The notes: generated by a model from the sequence alone, not told the origin. DNA of 64,000 nt from Porticoccaceae bacterium (GCA_018069525.1 JAGPUQ010000009.1:124001-188000), one strand, 5' to 3'. Shown: positions 8,323 through 17,038, numbered from the stretch's first letter. Translations and numbers: made by a program.

Positions 8323-8510
8323 GTTCAACTTCCTCTTCAAATTGTTGCTTACTTGATGATTCCACCTAAGCGGAGCATTTCTCTATATCGCCCTGGACAG
8401 TGACTTATCGCTACTGCCCTAGGCTTGCACAATAGATATAGCACGGTTCGTGCCAAGTCATAGACAGCCCTGAATCATTGGGTTTTGCCGAAAATTCTTT
8501 ATATTTTCCG

Positions 8511-8939
8511 TTAAAACGCACCATATCTGGGCACAGAGATGGATTGAATGTCGCTGCGCACCAAAATAGAAAGCCCAACACCATTGAGCCCGGGTTCTTC
8601 GCAATCGGGACGATAGGTTTTAACTCGCTCCATCCCGCAGCTGGGCGAACCTTTTTTTAAAATATAGCCGCACAAAGTACTGTGCCAAACTTTCTTGTCC
8701 TCGGCGCAAGCCTTCAAGGCATCGCTTACATCGAGGGATGGATCACTCACACCCACGGCATGCAAACCCGCATCCGTGGCCAGTAGCCGCAGGGGCGGGC
8801 GCGGCACTCCCAGACCTGCCGCCATTTCCGGACAAAATGCCTGTAAGTCAAAATGCTCGCCCAAAGTTTCTACTATATAGTCACTCCGTTTGTGGCCGCC
8901 GTCGTAGCGTACTTTTTCGCCAAGCAGGCAACTACTCAC
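8511..8939 (-). CDS. DUF523 family protein, 5' end apparently disrupted
   Basis: This 142-residue reading frame starts at GTG 8939 and opens with SSCLLGEKVRYDGGHKR, the hallmark of DUF523. It also has the second conserved motif KKGSPSCG (about residues 93-100). Family function is unknown; the conserved cysteines suggest metal or cofactor binding. The conserved region clearly extends upstream in the same frame (KIPVG), but no ATG, GTG or TTG follows the in-frame TAA at 8976-8978. A strong AGGAG and ATG at 9014 lie in this same frame beyond that stop. The gene is either broken near its start, uses ATT 8966 or GTG 8939, or is mis-sequenced. Confidence 0.75.
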   Translation of the reverse strand: MSSCLLGEKVRYDGGHKRSDYIVETLGEHFDLQAFCPEMAAGLGVPRPPLRLLATDAGLHAVGVSDPSLDVSDALKACAEDKKVWHSTLCGYILKKGSPSCGMERVKTYRPDCEEPGLNGVGLSILVRSDIQSISVPRYGAF

Positions 8940-9014
8940 CCCGACCGGTATTTTTCGCGCGACAATTGCGCTATTTTATTTTCTAAGGTCACAATGATTG
9001 GCTTCGGTGGGCAT
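8940..9014 (-). other. Interrupted leader of the DUF523 gene
   Basis: On the minus strand ATG 9014 follows AAAGGAG with 7-nt spacing, right after the stop of the epimerase-like gene. It reads MPTEANHCDLRK and then TAA (8978-8976). After the stop the same frame continues NSAIVARKIPVG into the DUF523 domain. A second short frame starting at GTG 8992 ends in a TGA that overlaps GTG 8939, which could permit translational coupling. Confidence 0.6.
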
Positions 9015-9016
9015 GG

Positions 9017-9889
9017 TTAATCTCCTTTAACATAGTCATCAGCATTGCCGTCATCAAAAAGAGCACTGTAACCCTCGCGGTAGCCTGAATATAAAAACTG
9101 ATAACCTAGGGCTTTTATGCGTTGATTAGAGCAGCGTTTATTTTGATCATAGGCTTCTGACTTCGGTGCCGGAGGTGCCAGGTCGAGATTTTTCGCAAGC
9201 CAGTCGGCCACCTCGCTGGCCGGGGCAGGATTGTCATCGCTAGCAAGATAGATAGACCCCAGAATTTCGCCCCGTATCTTTTTCTGCAACAAAAAACACA
9301 ACACGCCAACACAATCGTCACGATGAATACGATTGGTGTAGCGCGGAGGGTTCCGTGGCACTGGCTCGCCCGAGCGGGCACGGCGCAGTAAGGATGCTCT
9401 GCTCCGTCCGTATATTCCGCTAAAGCGAAGCACGATATTATTGGTATTAGCGCCCAACACTAGCTGTTCGGCCTCAACTAGTACTTGCGCTGTTGAGCTA
9501 CTCGGATCGGTTGCAGAGGTTTCATCCACCCATTCACCATGACGTTGGCCATACACACTGGTGGACGATACAAACACACATTGGGGCGCTATCGATTGGC
9601 TTCCGTAGCGGGTCCGTAGGTTTTCCAGGCCGGTAATAAACGCGCGCTGGTAGGCCGCAACGTCGCGAGAATCGGGGGAAAGAATATAAACAAGGTATTC
9701 GATATCGTCCGGCAAAGCCATGAGGGTTTCTGGATCGGAAACATCGGCTGACACGCCAATCAGATTTTTATGACCTGATTCCGCTGGAGGGTGCCGCCGC
9801 ACACCAAACACCTGATGATCGGCTTCGGCTAACTGAAGCCCGAGTCGAAAACCAATATCGCCAAAACCAGCAATCAGTATTCGCGCCAA
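9017..9889 (-). CDS. NAD-dependent epimerase/dehydratase-like SDR (YeeZ-like)
   Basis: This 290-residue protein has an N-terminal Rossmann motif GFGDIGFRLG (residues 8-17). It also has an atypical extended-SDR core with SSTSVYGQRHGEWVDE (about residues 107-122), containing the catalytic Ser and the YxxxR-like variant seen in YeeZ-type proteins. Substrate is unknown. Initiation is probably at TTG 9889, preceded by GAGG that overlaps the stop of the upstream yjdF-like gene. Its own 3' end carries the AAGGAG used by ATG 9014. These overlaps indicate an operon mpl, yjdF-like, SDR, DUF523. Confidence 0.8.
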   Translation of the reverse strand: MARILIAGFGDIGFRLGLQLAEADHQVFGVRRHPPAESGHKNLIGVSADVSDPETLMALPDDIEYLVYILSPDSRDVAAYQRAFITGLENLRTRYGSQSIAPQCVFVSSTSVYGQRHGEWVDETSATDPSSSTAQVLVEAEQLVLGANTNNIVLRFSGIYGRSRASLLRRARSGEPVPRNPPRYTNRIHRDDCVGVLCFLLQKKIRGEILGSIYLASDDNPAPASEVADWLAKNLDLAPPAPKSEAYDQNKRCSNQRIKALGYQFLYSGYREGYSALFDDGNADDYVKGD

Positions 9890-9895
9890 AACGCT

Positions 9896-10519
9896 TTACC
9901 TCGCACTTGACCAGGGCGACGAATTGATTTGCCTTTGTAATACGCCGCTAAGTAACAACTGCGCGGCGAGCGCACCTATCACAGCATGCAACATATCCCA
10001 CTGGGCATCCCAAACATCACCTTGCGTGCCGAGAAATTCGACCGAGCCATCGCCGCCGATCACCGCTGCCCACCACTCGATTAATTCGTAGAGAGCACTG
10101 AAGGCTAAACAAATACACATCACCAGAAAAAACAACCAGCCGGCCGATTTAACCACGGCGTTGCGAATTAAAATTTCCCGCGCCAGGATGGCTGGAATAA
10201 AGCCCTGCGCTAAGTGTCCCAGGCGGTCATAGGGATTACGCTGGAAATCGAGCAACTCTTGCAACCAGAAACCCAGCGGCACGCGGGCGTAACTGTAGTG
10301 CGCGCCGACCACCAAAATAACGCCGTGAATAAATAGTAAGTAGTACAACAAGCGCGTGAGTGGAAAACCAGCGCGGGTGGCCACCAACACCACGATGCCG
10401 ATCAGTACCGGCAAGGCTTCCATCCACCAGGTAAGGCGATCGTAGGGATTAAACAAGGACCATAACAACACGGCGACCATTGCTATAAGAAGTAGCCAAA
10501 GCTCGAGTTTTTTGATCAT
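9896..10519 (-). CDS. DUF2238 inner-membrane protein (YjdF-like)
   Basis: This 207-residue integral membrane protein has about six hydrophobic segments. The conserved core includes NPYDRLGHLAQGF (about residues 95-107), ALYELIEWWAAVIGG (about 142-156) and GDVWDAQWDMLHAVIGA (about 167-183), all DUF2238 landmarks with conserved His, Asp and Glu. Function is unknown. It lies between mpl and the SDR gene on the same strand. The gap to mpl holds an imperfect 14-16 bp array that includes the mpl stop codon. Confidence 0.88.
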   Translation of the reverse strand: MIKKLELWLLLIAMVAVLLWSLFNPYDRLTWWMEALPVLIGIVVLVATRAGFPLTRLLYYLLFIHGVILVVGAHYSYARVPLGFWLQELLDFQRNPYDRLGHLAQGFIPAILAREILIRNAVVKSAGWLFFLVMCICLAFSALYELIEWWAAVIGGDGSVEFLGTQGDVWDAQWDMLHAVIGALAAQLLLSGVLQRQINSSPWSSAR

Positions 10520-10568
10520 CTGTCATCACCTTTATTTTTTTGAATATTTATTTAGCCAAAGTGCGGCT

Positions 10569-10622
10569 CTAAGACAGCGCAGCTCTAAGACAGCACTGCT
10601 AAGACAGTACCGCTAACCCAGC
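10569..10622. repeat. 14-16 bp tandem array at the mpl stop codon
   Basis: CTAAGACAGC-type units start at 10569, 10585, 10599 and 10613. The last unit contains the stop codon of mpl (CTA on the plus strand), so the array is built from copies of the gene end. Confidence 0.8.
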
Positions 10623-12037
10623 GCGGCAATCAGCCGCTGATGAAAACCACCAAAGCCACCGTTGCTCATAATCACAATATGGCTACCCGGTTTAGCGGCA
10701 GCAACGGTCGCTTCCAACAAGCGCTCAATATCAGCGAGAACTTGGGTACCAGTACTCGCGCCGACAAGCTCATCTAGCGACCAGTCAAAACCCGTAGGTT
10801 GATACCAAAACACCTGATTTGCCTCGGCAGTTGAAGCCGCTAACTGATCCCGGTGTATACCCAGCTTCATGGTGTTGGATCGGGGTTCGATCACCGCGAT
10901 AATATTGTCGTCACCCACCTGTTTGCGCAAACCCTGCAGAGTGGTGGCAATGGCGGTGGGATGATGGGCAAAGTCATCGTAAATGGTGACACCGTTAATA
11001 TTCGCCAGGGTTTCCATACGACGCTTAACACCGGCAAACTCGCCCAGCGCGGCGACGGCAATATCCGGTGGTACTCCGGCATGACGGGCCGCCACAATCG
11101 CGGCCATGCCGTTGGCGACATTATGCTTACCCGAGAGCGGCCAGGTTACCGTGCCGACTAAACCCTCGTAGCGGCTGACTTTCCTTTTATCAGAATCATC
11201 AGAATCATCGGAAACACTGGAATCATCAAAAACACTACCACCACCATTCAGCCACACCTCAAATTTGCCGCCGGACTCATCCAGTAAGCGCGCCTGCCAG
11301 TAAGCGCCTTCGCCGATACTCTCCACTGGCGTCCAGCAGCCTTTTTCCAGAACTTCTATCAACGCTGGTACATCCGCAGGACTGATAATTAAACCTTCGC
11401 TGGGTACGGTACGCAGCAAATGGTGAAACTGGGTTTGAATAGCAGCTAGATCGGGAAAAATATCGGCGTGGTCGTATTCCAGATTATTGAGCACCAGGGT
11501 ACGCGGATGGTAGTGCACAAATTTTGAGCGCTTATCGAAAAAGGCGGTATCGTATTCGTCCGCTTCCACCACAAAAAACGGGCTATCACCCAGACGGGCA
11601 GAAACGCCAAAGTTCTTCGGCACCCCGCCAATTAAATAGCCGGGCTTCAAACCCGCATATTCCAGAATCCAGGCCAGCATACTGGCCGTAGTGGTTTTAC
11701 CGTGGGTACCCGCCACCGCCAGTACCCAGCGACCCGGCAAGCAATGCTCCCCCAGCCACTGCGGGCCGGAGGTATAGTTCAGCCCCTTATTCAACACATA
11801 CTCGACACAGGGGTTGCCGCGAGACAAGGCATTGCCAATCACCACCAAATCGGGAGCGGGGTCTAGCTGCCCCGGATCATAGCCTTCAATTAGCTCGATA
11901 CCCGCGTCGGCCAACTGCGTACTCATCGGCGGATAGACATTGGCATCGCTGCCCGTGACCCGATGCCCCATGGCGACGGCCAGTTGCGCGAGGCTGCCCA
12001 TAAAGGTCCCGCAAATACCCAATATATGAATGTGCAT
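10613..12037 (-). CDS. mpl: UDP-N-acetylmuramate:L-alanyl-gamma-D-glutamyl-meso-DAP ligase
   Basis: This 474-residue Mur-ligase-family enzyme of cell-wall recycling reattaches the tripeptide Ala-Glu-DAP to UDP-MurNAc in the cytoplasm. The N-terminus HILGICGTFMGSLA is typical of Mpl. The ATP-binding loop is GTHGKTTTASML (about residues 110-121), and conserved NNLEYDHADIF and DDFAHHPTAI motifs follow. Length is near the family norm of about 450. An in-frame Ser/Asp insertion near residues 270-286 (DDSSVSDDSDDSDKRK) is encoded by a 9-bp repeat and looks like local slippage in a surface loop. It is divergent from the phosphofructokinase gene. Confidence 0.95.
   Translation of the reverse strand: MHIHILGICGTFMGSLAQLAVAMGHRVTGSDANVYPPMSTQLADAGIELIEGYDPGQLDPAPDLVVIGNALSRGNPCVEYVLNKGLNYTSGPQWLGEHCLPGRWVLAVAGTHGKTTTASMLAWILEYAGLKPGYLIGGVPKNFGVSARLGDSPFFVVEADEYDTAFFDKRSKFVHYHPRTLVLNNLEYDHADIFPDLAAIQTQFHHLLRTVPSEGLIISPADVPALIEVLEKGCWTPVESIGEGAYWQARLLDESGGKFEVWLNGGGSVFDDSSVSDDSDDSDKRKVSRYEGLVGTVTWPLSGKHNVANGMAAIVAARHAGVPPDIAVAALGEFAGVKRRMETLANINGVTIYDDFAHHPTAIATTLQGLRKQVGDDNIIAVIEPRSNTMKLGIHRDQLAASTAEANQVFWYQPTGFDWSLDELVGASTGTQVLADIERLLEATVAAAKPGSHIVIMSNGGFGGFHQRLIAALG
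11191..11229. repeat. In-frame 9-bp-type repeat within mpl
   Basis: Copies of GAATCATC recur with 9- and 21-nt spacing and encode the acidic Ser/Asp loop of Mpl. The length is a multiple of three, so the frame is kept. Confidence 0.7.
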
Positions 12038-12209
12038 AATCTATCCTGTAATGAGCGACCGATTATCCCATCGCAAACGCCAGGCTGCCATGCTTTGCCG
12101 AGCCAATTGCCGTATCATTCGCATTTTTATCGCAATGTACTCTTTAAATACAATATTAATTCAACCTAAAAACTCGATTCGATACTCTATCTAAGACCCC
12201 GAGAGGCCA

Positions 12210-13472
12210 ATGACCAAACGCAATGCTTTTTACGCTCAATCCGGCGGTGTGACTGCCGTTATTAATGCCAGCGCCTGTGGCGTGATTGAAACTGCGCGCG
12301 CACATCGCGGCCAAATCGGCAAAGTATTCGCCGGACGCAACGGTATTCTCGGTGCCTTGCGCGAAGAGTTGATCGACACCAGCAAAGAAAGCGCAAAAAC
12401 CATCGCCGCACTCAAACACACGCCCTCTGGCGCTTTTGGTTCATGCCGCTACAAGCTAAAAAATCCCGCCCAGGATATGAGCGAATACGAGCGCTTAATC
12501 GAAGTATTCAAAGCCCACAACATCGGTTACTTTTTCTACAACGGTGGCGGCGACTCGGCGGACACCTGCCTAAAAGTATCACAACTCGCGGAGACTATGG
12601 GTTATCCAATCCAGGCAATCCATATCCCCAAAACCGTCGATAACGACCTGCCCTTTACCGATTGCAGCCCCGGTTTCGGCTCGGTCGCCAAGTACGTCGC
12701 CGTATCTACTCGCGAAGCCAGTCTCGATGTCGCCTCGATGTGCGAGACCTCTACCAAAGTTTTTATTCTCGAAGTCATGGGTCGGCACGCCGGCTGGATT
12801 GCCGCTGCGGGCGGTTTGGCAGCGGAGCAAGCTGGGGACCCGCCGCATATTATTTTGTTTCCCGAAATCGCCTTCGATCGAGATAAGTTTTTAAAGAAAG
12901 TCGAACGCACGGTGAAAAAAAATGGCTACTGCGTGATCGTCGCCTCCGAAGGTGCCCAATACAAAGACGGCACCTTTATTGCCGACGCTGGAGCCACCGA
13001 CGCCTTTGGCCACAAGCAATTGGGCGGTGTCGCCCCTACCCTGGCAACTATGATTAAGGATGCCCTGGGCTATAAATATCACTGGGCGCTGGCGGATTAC
13101 CTGCAGCGTTCCGCACGCCATATCGCCTCCGCCACCGATGTAGAGCAAGCCTATGCGGTAGGTAAAGCTGCCGTGGAGTACGCGATCGCCGGGAAAAGCG
13201 GAGTGATGGTGACCATCGAGCGCAAGCCCGGCAAACGCTATCGCTGGTCTCTGGGTGAAGCACCGCTGGAACACATCGCCAACGTAGAGAAAAAAATGCC
13301 GCGGAATTTTATTAGCCGGGATGGCTTTGCGATTACCGAAGCCGCGCAACAATATTTGAAACCGCTCATTGCGGGCGAGGATTACCCGCCCTACAAAAAC
13401 GGGGTTCCGCAATATGTGCGCCTGAAAAATCAACTGGTCGCAAACAAACTAAAAACTCGCTTTAGTCTTTGA
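12210..13472 (+). CDS. 6-phosphofructokinase, probably pyrophosphate-dependent
   Basis: This 420-residue phosphofructokinase catalyses fructose-6-phosphate phosphorylation in glycolysis. The active-site segment PKTVDNDLPFTDCSPGFG (about residues 134-151) has Lys where ATP enzymes have Gly, a mark of pyrophosphate users. The donor-site motif is NGGGDSADTC (about 110-119) in place of GGDGS, placing Asp at the position equivalent to E. coli Gly104. EVMGRHAGWIAA and ASEGAQ are also present. It starts at ATG after GAGAGG and is monocistronic. A reversible PPi enzyme would suit both glycolysis and gluconeogenesis. Donor preference is inferred, not proven. Confidence 0.9.
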   Translation: MTKRNAFYAQSGGVTAVINASACGVIETARAHRGQIGKVFAGRNGILGALREELIDTSKESAKTIAALKHTPSGAFGSCRYKLKNPAQDMSEYERLIEVFKAHNIGYFFYNGGGDSADTCLKVSQLAETMGYPIQAIHIPKTVDNDLPFTDCSPGFGSVAKYVAVSTREASLDVASMCETSTKVFILEVMGRHAGWIAAAGGLAAEQAGDPPHIILFPEIAFDRDKFLKKVERTVKKNGYCVIVASEGAQYKDGTFIADAGATDAFGHKQLGGVAPTLATMIKDALGYKYHWALADYLQRSARHIASATDVEQAYAVGKAAVEYAIAGKSGVMVTIERKPGKRYRWSLGEAPLEHIANVEKKMPRNFISRDGFAITEAAQQYLKPLIAGEDYPPYKNGVPQYVRLKNQLVANKLKTRFSL

Positions 13473-13806
13473 AAATCTTTTCCCTTCGCTAAACGTTTCC
13501 TTCGCTAAAAATGTTACATAATCAAAGCGCCCGTCATAACAAGATCGCTACAATCCGGCCAGTAGCGCCACTTAGCGCGACAAAACCTGATGTTTTGGTC
13601 GCGCTGTTGCCGCTGAAAAAGCCGTCGCAGCACCTGAGTAAACACCTGGCTAAACGCTACTCACCAAGTATCCGGTCGCTTGATTAGAGTTAAAGTACCC
13701 TACTCTTACCTCTATTTAGTACAAATAGTGCAAATCCGCCAGGGTCAAGGCGACATTTTAAGCCAGGAACATAAACCTTAGCGCTACACCAGGAACTCCA
13801 AACACC
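13473..13806. other. Intergenic gap with hairpin and a small repeat
   Basis: I see no gene here. A 17-bp unit containing CCTTCGCTAAA is present twice just after the phosphofructokinase stop (about 13490-13523). A strong hairpin lies at 13574-13605, AGCGCGAC-AAAAC against GTTTTG-GTCGCGCT with one bulge, but no T tract follows, so it is not a standard terminator. Confidence 0.6.
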
Positions 13807-14331
13807 ATGAGCCGACCCCCAAACAGCAAGTACTTTCGCCAAATACTCTTCTTGATCGTCGGCGGGCTACTACTCCTCGAACTGAGTGGCGTAGAAATAC
13901 CCGGTTTCGGCGGCGCCAGCACCAAACAAACCTCCTCAGGTGCCGCGACCCATACAAGCGACTCCTCTACACCATCTAGCCAGACGCGCTATGACGACGA
14001 TGCCGATAAAATTCAATCTGCCTTCGACAATCGTCAAAGCGATATTATCGTCAGCGGCTCGGCCACCGTCGTAAAAGTGCTTGCCGACGACAGAGACGGT
14101 AGCCAGCATCAACGCTTTTTAATGCGCCTGGACAATGGCCTGACGCTATTGGTCGCACACAATATTGACCTGGCTCCGCGTATTGATAAGTTGCAAGCCG
14201 GGGATACTGTCGGCTTTAAAGGGGAGTATGAATGGAATCAAAAGGGCGGCGTACTACATTGGACTCACCACGACCCCCGGGGCAGCCACGTCGGCGGCTG
14301 GCTCGACCACAAGGGAAAACGGCATCAGTGA
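13807..14331 (+). CDS. DUF3465 domain protein, membrane-anchored
   Basis: This 174-residue protein has an N-terminal membrane segment (about residues 12-30), a Ser/Thr-rich linker (about 36-60), and a C-terminal DUF3465 domain. The domain includes SGSATVVKVLADD (about 76-88), QRFLMRLDNGLTLLVAHNIDLAPR (about 98-121, an OB-like strand pattern) and a terminal WTHHDPRGSHVGGW motif. Function is unknown. The OB-like fold and anchor suggest an extracytoplasmic role. AGGAA precedes the ATG. It is followed by two other small conserved genes on the same strand, each with its own Shine-Dalgarno. Confidence 0.85.
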   Translation: MSRPPNSKYFRQILFLIVGGLLLLELSGVEIPGFGGASTKQTSSGAATHTSDSSTPSSQTRYDDDADKIQSAFDNRQSDIIVSGSATVVKVLADDRDGSQHQRFLMRLDNGLTLLVAHNIDLAPRIDKLQAGDTVGFKGEYEWNQKGGVLHWTHHDPRGSHVGGWLDHKGKRHQ

Positions 14332-14383
14332 GTAAATTATAGTCAGTACACACCAGCACCTAACTTAAAGACGAGGTAACACC

Positions 14384-14833
14384 ATGGACTTAATGAAACT
14401 CGGCACCCAACTTCTAGCGCAAAAACTCGGAGCTAACGCTTCTTCCGACACCATTAGCAAGGCACTCAGCTCCCTGCTCAATCAACAGCAAAATCAGCAG
14501 CAAAATCAACAACATGGCGCTCAGAAGTCGTCAGGGCTCTCGGGTCTGGTATCGTCCTTATCCCAGAATGGCGGGATGGCCGGAGCGGTACAATCCTGGC
14601 TTGGCGATGGCGACAACGAAGGCATCTCCGGCGACCAACTCGAGCAAGCACTGGGCAGCGATCAAATCTCCAATTTTGCCGCTCAACTTGGCGTAGACCA
14701 ACAAACCGCCAGCAATGGCCTGGCCGAAGCCCTGCCCCAGCTAATCGACCAAAGCAGTAGCGGTGGCAATCTACTGGACAAGGTCGGCGGCATGGGTGGC
14801 GTGCTCAATATGGCGAAAAAACTATTTGGCTAA
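14384..14833 (+). CDS. DUF937/YidB-family protein
   Basis: This 149-residue protein of the YidB-like DUF937 family is Gly/Gln/Ser-rich. It ends with the conserved hydrophobic block LPQLIDQSSSGGNLLD and a glycine-rich tail GGMGGVLNMAKKLFG. Function in the family is not established. A polyglutamine-type stretch NQQQNQQQNQQ (about residues 33-43) is encoded by a 12-bp unit repeated three times in frame. GAGG precedes the ATG. A hairpin without T tract follows at 14860-14888. Confidence 0.85.
   Translation: MDLMKLGTQLLAQKLGANASSDTISKALSSLLNQQQNQQQNQQHGAQKSSGLSGLVSSLSQNGGMAGAVQSWLGDGDNEGISGDQLEQALGSDQISNFAAQLGVDQQTASNGLAEALPQLIDQSSSGGNLLDKVGGMGGVLNMAKKLFG
14480..14515. repeat. In-frame 12-bp repeat in the yidB-like gene
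   Basis: AATCARCARCAA-type units occupy 14480-14491, 14492-14503 and 14504-14515 and encode NQQQ, NQQQ and NQQH. Confidence 0.85.
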
Positions 14834-14859
14834 GCGCAACCTGCAAGGCGTAAAACACC

Positions 14860-14888
14860 GTGGGGTAACGAAGCTCTTGTTACCCCAC
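14860..14888 (+). terminator. Hairpin after the yidB-like gene
   Basis: A perfect 10-bp stem GTGGGGTAAC/GTTACCCCAC has a 9-nt loop. Only AATAAAAG follows, so termination would be weak or factor-dependent. Confidence 0.5.
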
Positions 14889-14942
14889 AATAAAAGCAGT
14901 ACATTTCTAACACCCAACCATTAACGGAAAAGAGGAACAACA

Positions 14943-15347
14943 ATGACAAAACTCACCGATATCGAAGGCGTCGGCCCCAGTTATGCCGAAAAATTGGCTA
15001 ATGCAGGCGTGACTTCAATAGAAAACCTGCTGAAAACTTGCTGCGGCAAGCCAGGTCGTGTCCAGCTCGCTAGTAAATCGGGCTTATCTGAAAGCCAGAT
15101 TCTAGAGTGGGTAAACCGCGCCGATTTATGCCGTATTAAAGGCGTCAGCACCCAGTACGCCGACCTGCTGGAATGTGCCGGTATCGATTCTGTTCCAGAA
15201 CTGGGCCAGCGCAACGCAGAAAACCTCCACGCTAAAATGCTGGAAGTAAATGCACAGAAAAAGCTGGTACGTCGCCCACCCGCCCTGTCTGCTGTGCAGG
15301 ACTGGTGTAGACAGGCCAAAGCGCTACCGAAAATGGTAACTCACTAG
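14943..15347 (+). CDS. DUF4332 domain protein (helix-hairpin-helix type)
   Basis: This 134-residue protein contains two helix-hairpin-helix-like repeats: LTDIEGVGPSYAEKLANAGV (residues 4-23) and CRIKGVSTQYADLLECAGI (about 63-81). This DUF4332 pattern resembles DNA-binding HhH domains of ligases and polymerases. It may bind nucleic acid, but that is inference from the fold. AGAGGAA precedes the ATG. It is single-gene, with a terminator 40 nt after the stop. Confidence 0.85.
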   Translation: MTKLTDIEGVGPSYAEKLANAGVTSIENLLKTCCGKPGRVQLASKSGLSESQILEWVNRADLCRIKGVSTQYADLLECAGIDSVPELGQRNAENLHAKMLEVNAQKKLVRRPPALSAVQDWCRQAKALPKMVTH

Positions 15348-15386
15348 GGGCAACCCTCGCCGCTACCAGCACGGTAATCAGTAATA

Positions 15387-15424
15387 CAATATCGGCGAAC
15401 TCCAGGGTTCGCCGATATTGTTTT
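15387..15424 (+). terminator. Intrinsic terminator after the DUF4332 gene
   Basis: A perfect 14-bp stem CAATATCGGCGAAC/GTTCGCCGATATTG with loop TCCAGG is followed by TTTT. Confidence 0.9.
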
Positions 15425-15454
15425 AGCACCCCGAACCTAATCGAAACTAGACTC

Positions 15455-15502
15455 AGAACTTAAACTAGAACTTAAACTAGAACTAGAACTAGAACTAGAA
15501 CT
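15455..15502. repeat. 12-bp and 6-bp tandem array before yjgR
   Basis: AGAACTTAAACT occurs twice and then AGAACT four times, ending about 30 nt before the yjgR start. The 6-bp unit appears to be derived from the 12-bp one. Confidence 0.9.
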
Positions 15503-15532
15503 AGAAACACGCCACTACGAGTGAAGCACACT

Positions 15533-17038
15533 ATGGACAAGCTTTTTATCGGTGCCAACGCCGCTGTCACACCTGTTGAACTACTCCCCAAAATGGCCAA
15601 TCGCCACGGTTTAATTGCCGGTGCAACGGGTACCGGTAAAACCGTTACCCTGCAAATTTTGGCCGAAAGCTTCTCCAATATTGGCGTCCCGGTGTTTATG
15701 GCCGATGTAAAAGGCGATCTTTCCGGCCTCGCCACTGCGGGCAATACCGGTGGCAAGCTGGCTGAACGCGCCGAGAAAATCGGTTTCAGCGATTACCAGT
15801 CAGATAGCTTTCCGGTGTGTTTCTGGGATTTGTACGGCAAGCGGGGCCACCCCCTACGCACCACGGTGTCGGATATGGGGCCGCTGTTGTTCAGCCAATT
15901 ACTGGAGGTCAACGACACTCAGCAGGGCGTACTGTACGCCGCCTTCAAAATCGCCGACGATCAGGGCCTGCTCCTCCTCGACCTGAAAGATTTACGTTCT
16001 CTACTGACCTGGATGTCTGCGAATAAAAGCGAGTTAAGTGCCGAGTACGGCAATATCTCTCCCGCCAGCGTCGGCGCCATTCAGCGCCGCCTGCTGGTAT
16101 TAACAGAAGAGGGCGGCGAACAATTTTTTGGCGAGCCGGCACTGGAGCTGGGCGACCTAATGCGCAAAGAAGGTGCGCGGGGCGTCATTAATATTCTCGA
16201 TGCGACGGCATTGATGCCCAGGCCGAGACTCTACTCCACATTTTTACTATGGCTACTGGCGGAGTTATTCGAGCAGCTACCTGAAGTGGGAGATATGGAT
16301 GCGCCCAAACTGGTATTTTTCTTCGACGAAGCCCACTTGCTGTTCGACAACTCGCCGAAGGTACTCGTCGAAAAAATTGAGCAGGTGGTGCGCTTAATTC
16401 GCTCCAAGGGCGTAGGTATTTATTTTGTTACCCAAAGTCCTACGGATATTCCCGAAGATATTCTCGGCCAGCTCGGCAACCGGGTGCAACACGCCCTCCG
16501 CGCCTTCACCCCCAAGGATAAAAGAGCGGTCAAAACCGCCGCTGAAACCTTTCGCGAAAATCCCAACTTCAAGACCTTCGACGTTATTACCCAACTCGGT
16601 CTCGGCGAAGCGCTGGTATCTACCCTGGATCGCAAGGGCATTCCCACACCGGTAGAACGCACCATGATCCGCCCTCCCTCATCACAAATGGGACCCCTGG
16701 CGGAAGACGCCCGCGCAGCCATAGTCTCGACCTCCACCATGGGTCGAATTTACAAAAACCTGATTGATCGGGAATCTGCCTACGAGCTACTCAAACAGCG
16801 CGCCGAAAAAGCCACTGAGCAGGCCGAAGCAACGGCTAAAGCCCTGGAAGAACAGGAAGCAAGAGAGGAACGTGAGGAGAGCGAAGAACGCAGCACCACC
16901 CGTAAAAAGAAATCCTCGGGGCGTCGCTCCGACTCCATGGCAACGTCGATATTTAAAAGCGTGGCGCGCTCAATGGGTACGCAACTGGGTCGGCAATTAA
17001 TTCGCGGGGTACTCGGCTCCCTAACCGGCAAGGGTTAA
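15533..17038 (+). CDS. yjgR: DUF853/YjgR-family HerA-like ATPase
   Basis: This protein of about 501 residues belongs to the HerA/FtsK-like ATPase superfamily. Walker A is GATGTGKTVTLQ (about residues 28-39), followed by DVKGDLSGLA; Walker B is LVFFFDEAHLLF (about 258-269). The C-terminal region is a charged coiled coil (about 415-460) with Glu/Arg repeats, then a basic tail. YjgR homologues are widespread and uncharacterised. GTG 15521 is an alternative start four codons earlier; I prefer ATG because MDKLFIGAN begins the conserved region. Its stop shares TTAA with the stop of the convergent dtd gene. Confidence 0.9.
   Translation: MDKLFIGANAAVTPVELLPKMANRHGLIAGATGTGKTVTLQILAESFSNIGVPVFMADVKGDLSGLATAGNTGGKLAERAEKIGFSDYQSDSFPVCFWDLYGKRGHPLRTTVSDMGPLLFSQLLEVNDTQQGVLYAAFKIADDQGLLLLDLKDLRSLLTWMSANKSELSAEYGNISPASVGAIQRRLLVLTEEGGEQFFGEPALELGDLMRKEGARGVINILDATALMPRPRLYSTFLLWLLAELFEQLPEVGDMDAPKLVFFFDEAHLLFDNSPKVLVEKIEQVVRLIRSKGVGIYFVTQSPTDIPEDILGQLGNRVQHALRAFTPKDKRAVKTAAETFRENPNFKTFDVITQLGLGEALVSTLDRKGIPTPVERTMIRPPSSQMGPLAEDARAAIVSTSTMGRIYKNLIDRESAYELLKQRAEKATEQAEATAKALEEQEAREEREESEERSTTRKKKSSGRRSDSMATSIFKSVARSMGTQLGRQLIRGVLGSLTGKG

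Noticed and set aside
12891-13433. Long open frame antisense to the phosphofructokinase gene
   Set aside because: It is a shadow of a well-supported gene and shows no protein features of its own.
13574-13605. Terminator for the phosphofructokinase gene
   Set aside because: The hairpin is strong but lies about 100 nt after the stop and has no T tract. I kept it only as a hairpin in the gap description.
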